Below, in pieces: positions 44,862 through 53,439 of a stretch of DNA of 64,000 nucleotides; the stretch's first letter is position 1, and each line of letters opens with the position of its first letter. The translations under genes and the position numbers were made by a program. Source of the stretch: Lachnospira rogosae. GTDB taxonomy: Bacteria > Bacillota > Clostridia > Lachnospirales > Lachnospiraceae. The stretch lies in assembly GCF_040096455.1 (NCBI RefSeq), contig NZ_JBBMER010000001.1:372001-436000 (forward strand), written 5' to 3'. The notes below the pieces were generated by a model. It saw nothing but the letters and a program-made list of their open reading frames with translations, had not been told where the DNA came from and did no database searches.

Positions 44862-45867
44862 TTAATTCCGGCATATGCGAAAGTGACTCAACAATCTGCT
44901 CATTAATATTGCTTTTTGAAAATGTCACGCATTGAAGAATTGAATTCTTTACCTCTTTAGCTTTGGCACTTCCGTGTGTCTTAACAACAAGACCATTAAG
45001 ACCTATAAGTGGTGCTCCACCATACTCTGATGCATCCATAGTCTTAAGTGTACTCTTAATTGAGTCCTTAACAAGCATTGCTCCAATCTTTGACTTAAGA
45101 TTAGAATAAAATGCACCCTTAATCTTTGATATAATTGTACCAGCAAGACCCTCGTAAAGCTTTAATATAACATTACCAACAAATGCATCACACACGATAA
45201 CATCTGCACCGCTTCTTGGTATCTCTCTTGCTTCAATGCTTCCTATAAAGTTAATATCATCACACGCTTTAAGAAGTGGAAATGTCTCCTTAACAAGCTG
45301 GTTGCCTTTCTCCTCTTCAAGACCAACATTAACTATCGCTACTCTTGGCTTCTTAATCCCAAGACAGTTCTCCATATATATAGAACCCATCTTAGCCCAC
45401 TGCACAAGAAAAGCTGGTCTGGCATCAACATTAGCCCCACTGTCAACTATCAGCACACAGCCTTTATCAGTAGGAACAATCGCACCTATTGGTGGTCTTT
45501 CAACGCCTGGAAGACGTCCAACAATAACCTGTCCACCAACTAATATAGCACCAGAACTTCCTGCTGATACGAAAGCATCAGCTTCTTTATTCTTAACCAT
45601 ATTAAGAGCCTTAACCAAAGATGAATCTTTCTTATGTCTTATAGCCATAACAGGTGGCTCACCTGTTTCTATAACCTCTGTAGCATTAACAACTTCTATC
45701 TGCTCTTTGCTATAAGTATATTTGGAAAGTTCGTTATTAACAACATCTTCTTTTCCAACAAGATATACAAAACATTCTTTGCTTGTATTTACGGCATCTA
45801 CCGCACCTTTAACAATCTCGCCAGGGGCATTATCTCCACCCATAGCATCAAGTGCAACTTTTATCAT
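44851..45867 (-). CDS. plsX: phosphate acyltransferase PlsX
   Basis: PlsX makes acyl-phosphate from acyl-ACP for PlsY. The protein starts MIKVALDAMGGDNAPGEIVKG, the family signature, and includes ASVSAGSSGAIL-type (DAFVSAGSSGAILVGG) and the GLNGLVVKTHGSA segment near the end. Length is 338 residues. The open frame extends 35 codons upstream with a hydrophobic stretch that is not part of the family; AAGGAATGG precedes the chosen start. It precedes acpP in the lipid cluster. Confidence 0.96.
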   Translation of the reverse strand: MIKVALDAMGGDNAPGEIVKGAVDAVNTSKECFVYLVGKEDVVNNELSKYTYSKEQIEVVNATEVIETGEPPVMAIRHKKDSSLVKALNMVKNKEADAFVSAGSSGAILVGGQVIVGRLPGVERPPIGAIVPTDKGCVLIVDSGANVDARPAFLVQWAKMGSIYMENCLGIKKPRVAIVNVGLEEEKGNQLVKETFPLLKACDDINFIGSIEAREIPRSGADVIVCDAFVGNVILKLYEGLAGTIISKIKGAFYSNLKSKIGAMLVKDSIKSTLKTMDASEYGGAPLIGLNGLVVKTHGSAKAKEVKNSILQCVTFSKSNINEQIVESLSHMPELTEE

Positions 45868-45984
45868 AAATATACCATTCCTTATATAAATTATGCCTTT
45901 TAAATATACTACTAAAATGCTATTTATGCAAGCAAAGCTTAAAAGAAAGCATATGCTAAAAATGTATTTCACCTATATTCTTAA

Positions 45985-46100
45985 TAAGGATCCAAAAAGA
46001 ATATATCTATGAACAGGAACACCTTTGGTCTTAGCCGTATCCGTCCCACCATCCAGGCAGATTAGAAACTTTCATTTATTAGAAACGTACACGAAAGGCA
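45985..46100 (-). other. unexplained GC-richer leader between rpmF and plsX
   Basis: Between the rpmF terminator and the plsX start lies a 115-base stretch noticeably richer in G and C than other intergenic DNA here. It contains complementary segments (CCAAAG with CTTTTTGG) and a 9-base direct repeat GTTTCTAAT at 46061-46069 and 46078-46086, 17 bases apart. A short open frame of 32 codons without a start crosses it. It could be a structured RNA leader, a regulator-binding region or a gene remnant; I cannot choose. Confidence 0.3.
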
Positions 46101-46138
46101 TAAAAAATGAGCCTGCCCTCTAAAGGACAGACTCATTA
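46101..46138 (-). terminator. terminator after rpmF
   Basis: A 13-bp stem (AATGAGTCTGTCC with GGCAGGCTCATT, one mismatch) runs into a U-rich end on the minus strand, about 20 bases after the L32 stop. plsX, normally co-transcribed with rpmF, is thereby separated. Confidence 0.85.
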
Positions 46139-46158
46139 AATAAGTTACTCTATAGAAA

Positions 46159-46338
46159 TTAGTCTACAGTAACGATTTCTTTCTTGTTGTATGAGCCACA
46201 AGACTTACATACTCTATGAGGCATCATTAATGCACCACACTTGCTGCACTTTACGAGATTAGGAGCGCTCATCTTCCAATTAGCTCTTCTCTTATCTCTT
46301 CTAGCCTTTGAAGATTTATTCTTAGGACAAATTGACAT
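46159..46338 (-). CDS. rpmF: 50S ribosomal protein L32
   Basis: A 59-residue gene that is easy to miss because of its size. The sequence begins MSICPKNKSSKARRDKRRAN and carries two zinc-ribbon pairs, CSKC at 31-34 and CKSC at 44-47, so this is the zinc-binding form. GGAGGTG, placed inside the last codons of yceD, precedes the start; the yceD stop is only four bases upstream. The yceD-rpmF pair is one of the most conserved in bacteria. Confidence 0.97.
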   Translation of the reverse strand: MSICPKNKSSKARRDKRRANWKMSAPNLVKCSKCGALMMPHRVCKSCGSYNKKEIVTVD

Positions 46339-46342
46339 TCGG

Positions 46343-46867
46343 TTACACCTCCTTAAAATTCTTTAAAATATCTTTGAAAACAGACATTCTTGGATCCAGG
46401 ATATCCCTGTCACAACCGCACTCTCCTTTGTTCAGATTCGCACCGCAAATCAGACAAATTCCTTTGCAGTCCTCCTTACATAAGGTCTTTCCCGGCATGG
46501 ATATCAGTATTTCGCCGAAAACTAACTTGTCCACGTCGAGGTCGTATCCATCAATATAGTCTTTTTCTTCTTTTGCTTCTTCCTCGGATGCGTTATCATT
46601 AAAGTCAACAATCTCATCAACCGTATAGTCAACGCGTGTATCAACTGGCTCTAAGCATCTGTCACAAGGAATACTAAGGGTAACATAAGAATCAGCCTTA
46701 ATAGAAAGCTTATTCTTACCTAGCTTCTTAATGATAACATCAACCGCAGGCTTATCAATTATATCATAATCAGAAGAACCTGTATTAAATGTATTCATCT
46801 CAATATCTGCTTTATAACTCTTCTCATCCTGTGAACCGGATAAAAGCTCTCTTAAATCAATTAGCAT
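46343..46867 (-). CDS. yceD: YceD / DUF177 protein (rRNA accumulation)
   Basis: YceD-family proteins affect 23S rRNA accumulation and are nearly always next to rpmF. The middle shows VTLSIPCDRCLEPVDTRVDYT and the C-terminal part has four cysteines in CKEDCKGICLICGANLNKGEC, a likely metal site. The 174-residue length is normal. The start at MLIDLREL follows TTGGAGAC. A strong promoter lies about 60 bases upstream. Confidence 0.93.
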   Translation of the reverse strand: MLIDLRELLSGSQDEKSYKADIEMNTFNTGSSDYDIIDKPAVDVIIKKLGKNKLSIKADSYVTLSIPCDRCLEPVDTRVDYTVDEIVDFNDNASEEEAKEEKDYIDGYDLDVDKLVFGEILISMPGKTLCKEDCKGICLICGANLNKGECGCDRDILDPRMSVFKDILKNFKEV

Positions 46868-46927
46868 AATTGTCTCCAATTCATACTATATATAGTAAAT
46901 AAGCATAACGCTTACCACACTTGGTCT

Positions 46928-46956
46928 ATTATACGCACCTGATATTGGTTTGTCAA
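46928..46956 (-). promoter_or_regulatory. consensus promoter of yceD-rpmF
   Basis: TTGACA (46951-46956) and TATAAT (46928-46933) with a 17-base spacer, the full consensus, on the minus strand. Start predicted near 46921. Confidence 0.88.
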
Positions 46957-46966
46957 TAACTAATTT

Positions 46967-47028
46967 AATATATTTAATCGCAATATATTAAACCGCACAA
47001 TATATTCAATCGTAATATATTTAATCAA
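46967..47028. repeat. 15-17-bp direct repeat, four copies, after ackA
   Basis: Copies of AATATATTTAATCGC start at 46967, 46982 (17 bases), 46999 and 47014, with small variations. The block lies between the ackA stop and the yceD promoter. It may be a slipped-strand repeat or a binding array; its function is unknown. Confidence 0.75.
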
Positions 47029-47045
47029 TTAACATATGTCGTTAA

Positions 47046-48245
47046 TTACTTTACAAGTGCTAATGTTTCTCTTGCAATAGCAAGTTCTTCATTTGTAGGA
47101 ATTACGCAAAGCTTAACCTTTGATTCTGGTGTAGAGATGATGCCTTCAACACCGCAAGCCTTCTCAGAAGCTGCTTCATCAAGTTCAACTCCGAGGAATC
47201 CAAGATACTTGCATACCATTGGTCTTAACCAAGCTGCATTTTCACCAACACCAGCTGTAAATGTGATAGCATCAACACCATTCATAGCTGCTGTATAAGA
47301 ACCGATGTACTTAGCTACTCTGTAAGCATAAGCTTCAAGTGTAACCTTAGCTACTTCATTACCTTCGTTAGCTGCTGCGTTAAGATCTCTAAAGTCAGAA
47401 GAAATACCACCTGACATACCAAGAACACCTGACTTCTTGTTAAGGATGTTAAGCATTTCACTTACTGTAAGATTCTCATGGTTGCAAAGGTATTCGATAA
47501 TAGCTGGATCAAGATCACCTGAACGAGTACCCATAATAAGACCTTCAAGTGGAGTAAGACCCATAGATGTATCTACACACTTGCCACCGATAGAAGCTGA
47601 GATTGAAGCACCATTACCAAGGTGGCATACGATAACCTTAGCTGTCTTAGGGTCAAGGTCAGCAAACTTGATTGTTTCCTTTGATACAAAGCTGTGGCTT
47701 GTTCCGTGGAAACCGTATCTTCTTACGCCATACTTTTCATAGTATTCACGAGGAATAGCGTAAAGATAAGCCTTTGGCTCCATTGTTCCGCCAAATGCTG
47801 TATCCCATACAGCTACATTTGGCTTACCAGGCATAGCAGCTTCAACAGCTTCAATACCGATAAGGTTAGCTGGGTTATGAAGAGGTCCTAAATCGAAGCA
47901 CTCTCTTACTACCTTCTTAACATCTTCTGTTACAAGACAAGACTCGATATACTTCTCACCTGCATGAAGTACTCTGTGACCTACAGCAGCAATTTCGTCT
48001 GTAGACTTGATCACACCGTGTTCTGCATCCATAAGAGCATCAAGTACAAGCTTAACAGCAATGTTGTGATCCTTCATAGGTGTTTCAACAACATACTTAT
48101 CCTTTCCTGTTGGCTTATGTGTAAGGATAGAACCATCAATACCGATTCTTTCTACAAGACCCTTTGCGATAACGCTCTCATCTTCCATATTGATTAACTG
48201 ATACTTAAGTGATGAGCTTCCGCAGTTTAATACTAAAATATTCAT
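47046..48245 (-). CDS. ackA: acetate kinase
   Basis: AckA makes ATP and acetate from acetyl phosphate. MNILVLNCGSSSLKYQLI holds the N-terminal phosphate-binding signature, followed by HRVLHAGEKY, WDTAFGGTMEP and HGTSHSFVSKE, then the C-terminal HLGNGASISASIGGKCVDTSMG and FTAGVGENAAWLR. The length of 399 residues is normal. It follows pta by about 250 bases and completes the acetyl-CoA to acetate route, the main ATP source for this fermentative organism. Confidence 0.98.
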   Translation of the reverse strand: MNILVLNCGSSSLKYQLINMEDESVIAKGLVERIGIDGSILTHKPTGKDKYVVETPMKDHNIAVKLVLDALMDAEHGVIKSTDEIAAVGHRVLHAGEKYIESCLVTEDVKKVVRECFDLGPLHNPANLIGIEAVEAAMPGKPNVAVWDTAFGGTMEPKAYLYAIPREYYEKYGVRRYGFHGTSHSFVSKETIKFADLDPKTAKVIVCHLGNGASISASIGGKCVDTSMGLTPLEGLIMGTRSGDLDPAIIEYLCNHENLTVSEMLNILNKKSGVLGMSGGISSDFRDLNAAANEGNEVAKVTLEAYAYRVAKYIGSYTAAMNGVDAITFTAGVGENAAWLRPMVCKYLGFLGVELDEAASEKACGVEGIISTPESKVKLCVIPTNEELAIARETLALVK

Positions 48246-48325
48246 TCTTATTAATCTCCTATAAAATTAAATATAAGTTATATAATCATTTAATATAATA
48301 TAAATCATTTAACAATACTTTCTTT

Positions 48326-48339
48326 ATCGGTTCACCGAT
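48326..48339 (-). other. perfect hairpin in the ackA leader
   Basis: ATCGGTGAACCGAT can form a perfect 6-bp stem with a two-base loop about 80 bases before ackA. It is not followed by a U run, so it is unlikely to be a terminator; it may stabilise the leader or bind a regulator. Confidence 0.35.
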
Positions 48340-48398
48340 AGCACTATATTCAAAATAAAAATATCATATTAAATAATCAGTCTATGTTAGTTATACAA

Positions 48399-48435
48399 AC
48401 AATATGAGGGGCAAATAATTCGTCCCTCATATTAT
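48399..48435 (-). terminator. hairpin after pta
   Basis: AATATGAGGG pairs with CCCTCATATT about 60 bases after the pta stop. The U run is weak (UUGUUUG on the minus strand), so termination may be partial and ackA may receive readthrough from pta. Confidence 0.6.
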
Positions 48436-48494
48436 TATAAATGATGTACCTGACTGCCGCGTGGCAATCATATCATCAAAATGTATGTACACAA

Positions 48495-49496
48495 TTATTT
48501 AGCAGCATCCTGAGCCTGAACTGCTGTCATAGCTACAACACCAACGATATCTTCTGCGAAGCATCCTCTTGAAAGATCGTTAACTGGCATTGAAAGACCC
48601 TGAAGAACTGGACCATAAGCGCCAGCCTTAGCAAGTCTCTGAACTAACTTGTAACCAATGTTACCAGCTTCAAGTGAAGGGAATACTAATGTATTAGCCT
48701 TACCAGCAACCTTGCTGTTAGGAGCCTTAAGTGCTGCAACTTCTGGAACTAAAGCAGCATCTAACTGAAGTTCACCATCAACAGCAATGTCTGGGTACTT
48801 TTCGTTAGCAATCTTAACTGCATCAGCTACCATAGTTACTCTTTCGTGCTTAGCACTTCCGTATGAAGAGAATGAAAGCATAGCAACCTTAGGTTCTGCA
48901 CCAACAAAGCTCTTGAATGAATCTGCAGATAATGCTGCAACTTCTGCAAGCTTCTCTGAATCAAGATCTGGGTTAACAGCACAGTCAGCGAATACGAATA
49001 ATCCATTCTCGCCTAATTCACAGTTAGGAACCTCCATAAGGAAGAAACCTGATACACTGCTGATACCTGGCTTAGTCTTTAATAACTGAAGAGCTGGACG
49101 GATTGTGTTACCTGTTGAATGGCAGGCACCTGAAACTGCACCATCAGCATCACCGCACTTACACATAAGGCATGCATAGTACATATAATCCTTCTCCATC
49201 TGTTCCTTAGCCATCTCAGGTGTAACACCCTTCTTAGCTCTTAATTCAACGAACTTGTCGATATATTTCTGCTTATTAGGATCATTGAATGGATCTACGA
49301 TTGTAGCACCTGTAATATCATATCCCTTGCTGTTCTCAGCGATTTCTTCTGGTGTACCGATGATTATAAGATTAGCGATACCTTCCTTTAAAATCTTCTC
49401 AGCAGCTGCGAATGTTCTCTTATCCATAGATTCTGGTAAAACGATAGTCTTCTTATCTGCTTTTGCTCTAGCGTAAATTGTGTCAATAAATGCCAT
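48495..49496 (-). CDS. pta: phosphate acetyltransferase
   Basis: Pta converts acetyl-CoA and phosphate to acetyl phosphate. The compact 333-residue form lacks the N-terminal regulatory domain of E. coli Pta. Family motifs include GDADGAVSGACHSTGNTIRPALQLLKT, LGENGLFVFADCAVNPD and the C-terminal VFPSLEAGNIGYKLVQRLAKAGAYGPVLQG. The start at MAFIDTIY follows AAGGAGGAG; the open frame begins 17 codons earlier without support. AckA, encoded downstream, uses its product. Confidence 0.97.
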   Translation of the reverse strand: MAFIDTIYARAKADKKTIVLPESMDKRTFAAAEKILKEGIANLIIIGTPEEIAENSKGYDITGATIVDPFNDPNKQKYIDKFVELRAKKGVTPEMAKEQMEKDYMYYACLMCKCGDADGAVSGACHSTGNTIRPALQLLKTKPGISSVSGFFLMEVPNCELGENGLFVFADCAVNPDLDSEKLAEVAALSADSFKSFVGAEPKVAMLSFSSYGSAKHERVTMVADAVKIANEKYPDIAVDGELQLDAALVPEVAALKAPNSKVAGKANTLVFPSLEAGNIGYKLVQRLAKAGAYGPVLQGLSMPVNDLSRGCFAEDIVGVVAMTAVQAQDAAK

Positions 49497-49571
49497 GATT
49501 ACTGACTCCTCCTTAAAATATGAATTTCGGCACATTATGTTTACCATTATGTTACCGCTACTTTTGCCCTC

Positions 49572-49600
49572 ATTATATACCTTTTTTTTGCGTAAGACAA
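49572..49600 (-). promoter_or_regulatory. promoter of pta
   Basis: TTGTCT (49595-49600) and TATAAT (49572-49577) are 17 bases apart on the minus strand, about 75 bases before the pta start. Confidence 0.8.
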
Positions 49601-49661
49601 GGTGAGGATTGTTCTAAATGTTAAGCAATTTTACTGAATTATGTCTATAATCCAATGTTAT

Positions 49662-49913
49662 TTAAGCTGCTGCATTATCATTTATGGTATCTATAACCTT
49701 TTTAATTCCAAACCACACAGTTAAATCTGTGAATATATCTACAACACTTCCTTGATCAGTAAATGGTGATTCCTGAAGAATTGAAAAATCTCTCAACATT
49801 CCATTGTGAACAATATATTCTACTATCTGATTTACGAAATAAATCTGTCTGCTATCAAGATTAGTATTAGTAAGATACTCTGAAAATGCTTCTTTAGCAG
49901 CATTTGCTGTATT
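49662..49913 (-). pseudogene. 3' remnant of a type I restriction gene hsdR
   Basis: Read on the minus strand from 49913, this frame gives 83 residues: it includes AKEAFSEYLTNTNLDSRQIY, FVNQIVEYIVHNG and LRDFSILQESPFTDQGSVVD, ending KKVIDTINDNAAA and a stop at 49662. I recognise this as the C-terminal domain of type I restriction HsdR subunits. Only the last 80 or so residues of a protein that is normally about 1000 long remain. An in-frame stop stands immediately upstream at 49914, inside a perfect inverted repeat, and no start codon lies in front. The gene is clearly broken. Confidence 0.78.
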
Positions 49914-49952
49914 TTAATTTAGTCATTTATCAATCATTTGACTAAATTAAAA
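49912..49952. repeat. perfect 14-bp inverted repeat at the broken end of hsdR
   Basis: TTTTAATTTAGTCA (49912-49925) and TGACTAAATTAAAA (49939-49952) are exact complements around a 13-base loop. The left arm overlaps the break point of the hsdR remnant. It could be a recombination or insertion scar, or the terminator of the 2H phosphoesterase gene that ends about 80 bases away; the U run is weak. Confidence 0.75.
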
Positions 49953-50029
49953 CACTATATGACGTAATTAAATTTAAAATCGTCAATTCTTATCAGATAT
50001 GGCAATTTAACTTTCATAACTTTTAACAG

Positions 50030-50578
50030 CTACAGTTCTACACTCATCACTTCTCTATATGGATTGACCGTAGACAATCCTATTTTAGTAATCCGACCAT
50101 CTATAGGCATAAATAAATCCTGTAATACAGCAAATGCCTGTCTCATCTGCTCCTTATCAAGACATTTGCCAAGTGTAATATGCGGCATCCACGAATATGG
50201 CTGATAAAATTTGCTTATATTAGTTTCTGGAATTGTTGCAAATTCATTATATATTGATATCGAAAGTTTCATCATATACTCGTTAAGCACAGGTGCGGCA
50301 TATATCACGCGTGGAAAAAGCTGTCCGACCGATACTATATTTATCGTATTATTTGCAACGCTTTTTTCTTCTAAAGGCTGTAACTTTCCCCTGCATACCT
50401 TTTCAAATGCTGGAATTAATACATCTACATTTCTTGCCTCAATTGAGCTTAGTGTAAGATGAGGCATAACATTATTCCTTATCATAAAATCATTGCCTGT
50501 TTTATCGGCAATTCTTTGTTGCAGATATTTCAATATTTTATTAGTATTTTCATCAAAATACGCTGATATTAAATACAT
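50030..50578 (-). CDS. 2H phosphoesterase / 2'-5' RNA ligase-like protein
   Basis: The 182-residue protein has the two HxTx motifs that define this superfamily, PHLTLS at about residue 39 and PHITLGK at about residue 132, giving a phosphodiesterase or cyclic-phosphate site. Members act on 2'-5' linkages or cyclic nucleotides, some in antiphage defence, others in RNA repair; the substrate here is unknown. It has AAAGGAC before the start and lies between the hsdR remnant and an AbiH/SIR2-like gene. Confidence 0.85.
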   Translation of the reverse strand: MYLISAYFDENTNKILKYLQQRIADKTGNDFMIRNNVMPHLTLSSIEARNVDVLIPAFEKVCRGKLQPLEEKSVANNTINIVSVGQLFPRVIYAAPVLNEYMMKLSISIYNEFATIPETNISKFYQPYSWMPHITLGKCLDKEQMRQAFAVLQDLFMPIDGRITKIGLSTVNPYREVMSVEL

Positions 50579-50688
50579 AATAAGTCCTTTTTAACCTTTT
50601 TAGTTAGTCTAGCTTCTTTAAAATTGACAAATTTTCACATATAAAACCATAATTTATAATCATTTTACTAATTACATATTAAGTAATA

Positions 50689-51600
50689 TTAAATTACAAA
50701 CTCACCAGAATCCAAAATTTCACAATTAGTAGTTGATAATATTTTTTCCCATTCTTTAAGTTGAGCATTGTGCTCTTTATCATAAACATATACCTTTACA
50801 TTTTTTACATTTTTAATTTTATTAATTATTGCAACATCTCCATATGGAGACATTCCATATATATCCAAGTGTCCTATTCCATCCAATTCTTCATATAATT
50901 GTTTACAATTAATTAGTAGTAAATCATCAGATGGATAGATATCATTAGATGGATAAAGCCCTGCTACATAATGCAATTTATCCTTATGCTTATTTGTACT
51001 TGAAAGTATCACATCTGTATTGTTTCTATATAATATATCTATATCATTTTCTTTATGTAATTCGTCTATTATTTTTTTATATTCCGGAATGTTCTTCCAT
51101 TTTTCAGATATTAATATTTTTTTCTTTATATTATCATACATTGATAAATCAAATTTTCCATGTAAATATTTACATATATGATTTTCATCCCAAAATTCAT
51201 AATAATTTAATGTAAATATATTTTTATAATCTGCTAATTTTAATGCAACATCCTGTCTTTTTAAATTTATTCCAGTTTCAACATTAAAAAAAATTGAAGT
51301 TAATCCTATATCAACAATAATATCTTCTAGCCTTATTTCATCATTTTTAGTAAAATATCCTTTATGATTTTCAATAATACTTTCTTCTAATATAGTAACT
51401 AGTTTTTCTATTGATTCATCTTCTGCAACATTACTATATTCTTCTATAATTTTGTTCATATTAACATCAAACATTTTTTCTATTAAAGGTTTATATATCT
51501 TTAAATTATTACTAAATCTTTTTCGTATTTCACTTGCTTTTAAACTATTAATCCCCAACTGTATATTAACGCCATTGCCTAATAATAATGATTTATCCAT
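50689..51600 (-). CDS. AbiH / SIR2-like protein, candidate antiphage gene
   Basis: The 303-residue protein has a nucleotide-binding-like start, SLLLGNGVNIQLGI (G8-x-G10), a second block FTLNYYEFWD with YLHGKF (N132, H147-G148) and a third IYGMSPYGDVAIINKI near residue 247. This order matches abortive infection AbiH and the wider SIR2-like fold, in which the conserved Asn and His serve NAD or phosphoribosyl chemistry. The gene is far more AT-rich than its neighbours and is rich in Lys, Asn and Ile, signs of recent transfer. GGAGG precedes the start. It is my best candidate here for an undescribed defence gene, but the family assignment rests on short motifs. Confidence 0.55.
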   Translation of the reverse strand: MDKSLLLGNGVNIQLGINSLKASEIRKRFSNNLKIYKPLIEKMFDVNMNKIIEEYSNVAEDESIEKLVTILEESIIENHKGYFTKNDEIRLEDIIVDIGLTSIFFNVETGINLKRQDVALKLADYKNIFTLNYYEFWDENHICKYLHGKFDLSMYDNIKKKILISEKWKNIPEYKKIIDELHKENDIDILYRNNTDVILSSTNKHKDKLHYVAGLYPSNDIYPSDDLLLINCKQLYEELDGIGHLDIYGMSPYGDVAIINKIKNVKNVKVYVYDKEHNAQLKEWEKILSTTNCEILDSGEFVI

Positions 51601-51721
51601 ATACTACCTCCTTCAATTAATTTTATATTTAATATCTTATAAAAACACGCATAGTCATATATAACATATTGTATTTAGAATTTAAAATTTTCAATCTCAA
51701 TATAATTAAATATATTTTTAT

Positions 51722-51736
51722 TGTATTTTAAATACA
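51722..51736. promoter_or_regulatory. AT-rich palindrome upstream of the AbiH-like gene
   Basis: TGTATTTTAAATACA is an odd-length palindrome (7-bp arms) in the 180-base region between tmcAL and the AbiH-like gene, and ATACAT/ATGTAT forms a second, longer spaced one directly next to it. They could be operator sites; no promoter hexamers could be fixed in this very AT-rich stretch. Confidence 0.25.
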
Positions 51737-51780
51737 TTATATACTATTATGTATAGTTAAAACCTACATTTATTACGATG

Positions 51781-53034
51781 TTACCCAACCCTAATCGGGT
51801 TTTTAACATAATCGCCCAGTTCTTTAACTCCATACTTTCCAGCAGCAATCATATTATAAATATTAGCCGCATGTATATCATCAAGCAGCATTTCCTTATA
51901 GTCAGCGGTCTTTGTTATAAGTGGGACTTCCACAGTTTTTCTTATATATGAAAGATACTCCTGCCCCTTTTTATCAAATCCAAGCACTCTTATATATGGC
52001 GCATTGGAATATTTTTCCATGTGTTTTTTATCAAGCCCTAGCGTTATCCTTACAAGTGCTCTTTTTATTCTGGAAAGCGGCACTTCTTTTGTCTTTATAT
52101 GTTCGCACAGGCTTCCAAATGAAAACGCCCCATTATCTTTACTTTCTGACATCTGTTGTACTGTCCTTGTTATCATATCCATAGCGGACTTATATAATCT
52201 GCCAGCAATCTCCTTGTTTACATCTGGATACTGCATAACATTTTCTATAAATACATTTTTATCATAACTACTCGCAAAAAGTATATCTAAAAGTCTGGTA
52301 AATAACGCTTCTGTTATGTCATCAGGATATATATAATTCGTATTTAAGGATAATATTAAACCTGCTTTTACAGGTATATATTTAGAAATATTATCCGCTT
52401 TAAGATTTCCTCTTAACGCCGTTGCACTGGCATAATCACTTCTTATATCTGTATCGTTATAAGCATCGCCCTGTCTTTGTACGGTATAAGGCTTAATAGC
52501 ATAATTATTTTTTATGATAGCTTTCAGATATTCAACCGCAAGTATGTTATTAGAACTTGTAAGCATTGCCGCAGTGTCTTTATCCGTCAGCTTCTCCACA
52601 ACCTTCTGTCTTGCGGCAGCATAGGATATTCCATTGGCAGTGTATTTAGATATTTCCTTATATAGTGTATCTTCGTTATCACACAAAATGTGTGCAAGCT
52701 TAGAAAGCCTTTCTATATTCCCGCTCTCACTTCCAAAAGCAATACTGTCGGCTTTTATATAATCAAGAACCTTTAAAGCACCAGCGGCAAAGCTCTCAGC
52801 ACTAGACACAGCATAATTAACAGGCAGTTCAACGACAAGATTAACTCCGCTGTTGAGTGCCATAGAAGCACGCGTATATTTATCAAGAACAGCCAGTTCT
52901 CCACGCTGTACAAAATCCCCGCTCATAACAGCAACACTTATATCCGCCCCTGTAAGCTCCATTGCTTTATTAAGATGATATAAATGTCCATTATGAAATG
53001 GGTTGTATTCTGTTACAAGTCCTACTGCTTTCAT
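51781..53034 (-). CDS. tmcAL: tRNA(Met) cytidine acetate ligase TmcAL (YlbM)
   Basis: TmcAL activates acetate with ATP and places it on C34 of elongator tRNA-Met. The nucleotidyltransferase fold is clear at the start: GLVTEYNPFHNGHLYHLNKA (HxGH), then MSGDFVQRGELAVLDKYTRA and NLVVELPVNYAVSSAESFAAGAL. The C-terminal tRNA-binding domain ends at NPIRVG. The length of 417 residues is normal. It usually lies near pta/ackA-yceD-rpmF in this group; here defence-like genes separate them. Confidence 0.95.
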   Translation of the reverse strand: MKAVGLVTEYNPFHNGHLYHLNKAMELTGADISVAVMSGDFVQRGELAVLDKYTRASMALNSGVNLVVELPVNYAVSSAESFAAGALKVLDYIKADSIAFGSESGNIERLSKLAHILCDNEDTLYKEISKYTANGISYAAARQKVVEKLTDKDTAAMLTSSNNILAVEYLKAIIKNNYAIKPYTVQRQGDAYNDTDIRSDYASATALRGNLKADNISKYIPVKAGLILSLNTNYIYPDDITEALFTRLLDILFASSYDKNVFIENVMQYPDVNKEIAGRLYKSAMDMITRTVQQMSESKDNGAFSFGSLCEHIKTKEVPLSRIKRALVRITLGLDKKHMEKYSNAPYIRVLGFDKKGQEYLSYIRKTVEVPLITKTADYKEMLLDDIHAANIYNMIAAGKYGVKELGDYVKNPIRVG

Positions 53035-53439
53035 ATATAAATCCCCTTGTATTTTAATCTATCAATAATTCTATAAATATTTTGTGCTCATTATATCATA
53101 ACATAAATTATAATAAATGTTATCTCTATTTCGATAAATCGTTAAGCATATCCAATTATAATTAATATAAAACAGGTGCGGAAAGTTTCCGCACCTGTAA
53201 GCATTAAACAAATTCTTATTCAACTCAAAACACTCCAATTAGCAGTATGCTAATGAATATAATATTTCATTCTTCTTTTATCAAATAACATTAATGATAT
53301 ATTATTAAATTTTATAATGCCAGCAATTCATCCCAATTAATTACTAGTAACCTTTTTAGTATAATAACTGTTTATATTTTATAAGGTACACATATTCTCG
53401 CAAGCACCTCATTAGTATTACATACTAAAACCTATATGT
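53035..53439. other. gene-free interval between tmcAL and the S subunit gene
   Basis: 405 bases, AT-rich. It holds the terminator at 53172-53198 and otherwise no frame longer than about 30 codons with a start. The end near 53330 reads as a short minus-strand peptide NWDELLAL before a stop, too short to be called a gene. I see no repeat or RNA here. Confidence 0.6.
53165..53198 (-). terminator. terminator of the restriction-modification operon
   Basis: A perfect 13-bp stem (ACAGGTGCGGAAA with its complement, one-base centre) with UUUUAUAUU following on the minus strand. It lies about 240 bases after the S subunit stop. Confidence 0.8.

Noticed and set aside
45868..45972. N-terminal extension of PlsX as a signal peptide
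   Set aside because: PlsX is cytoplasmic and the family begins at the internal methionine, which has the ribosome-binding site.
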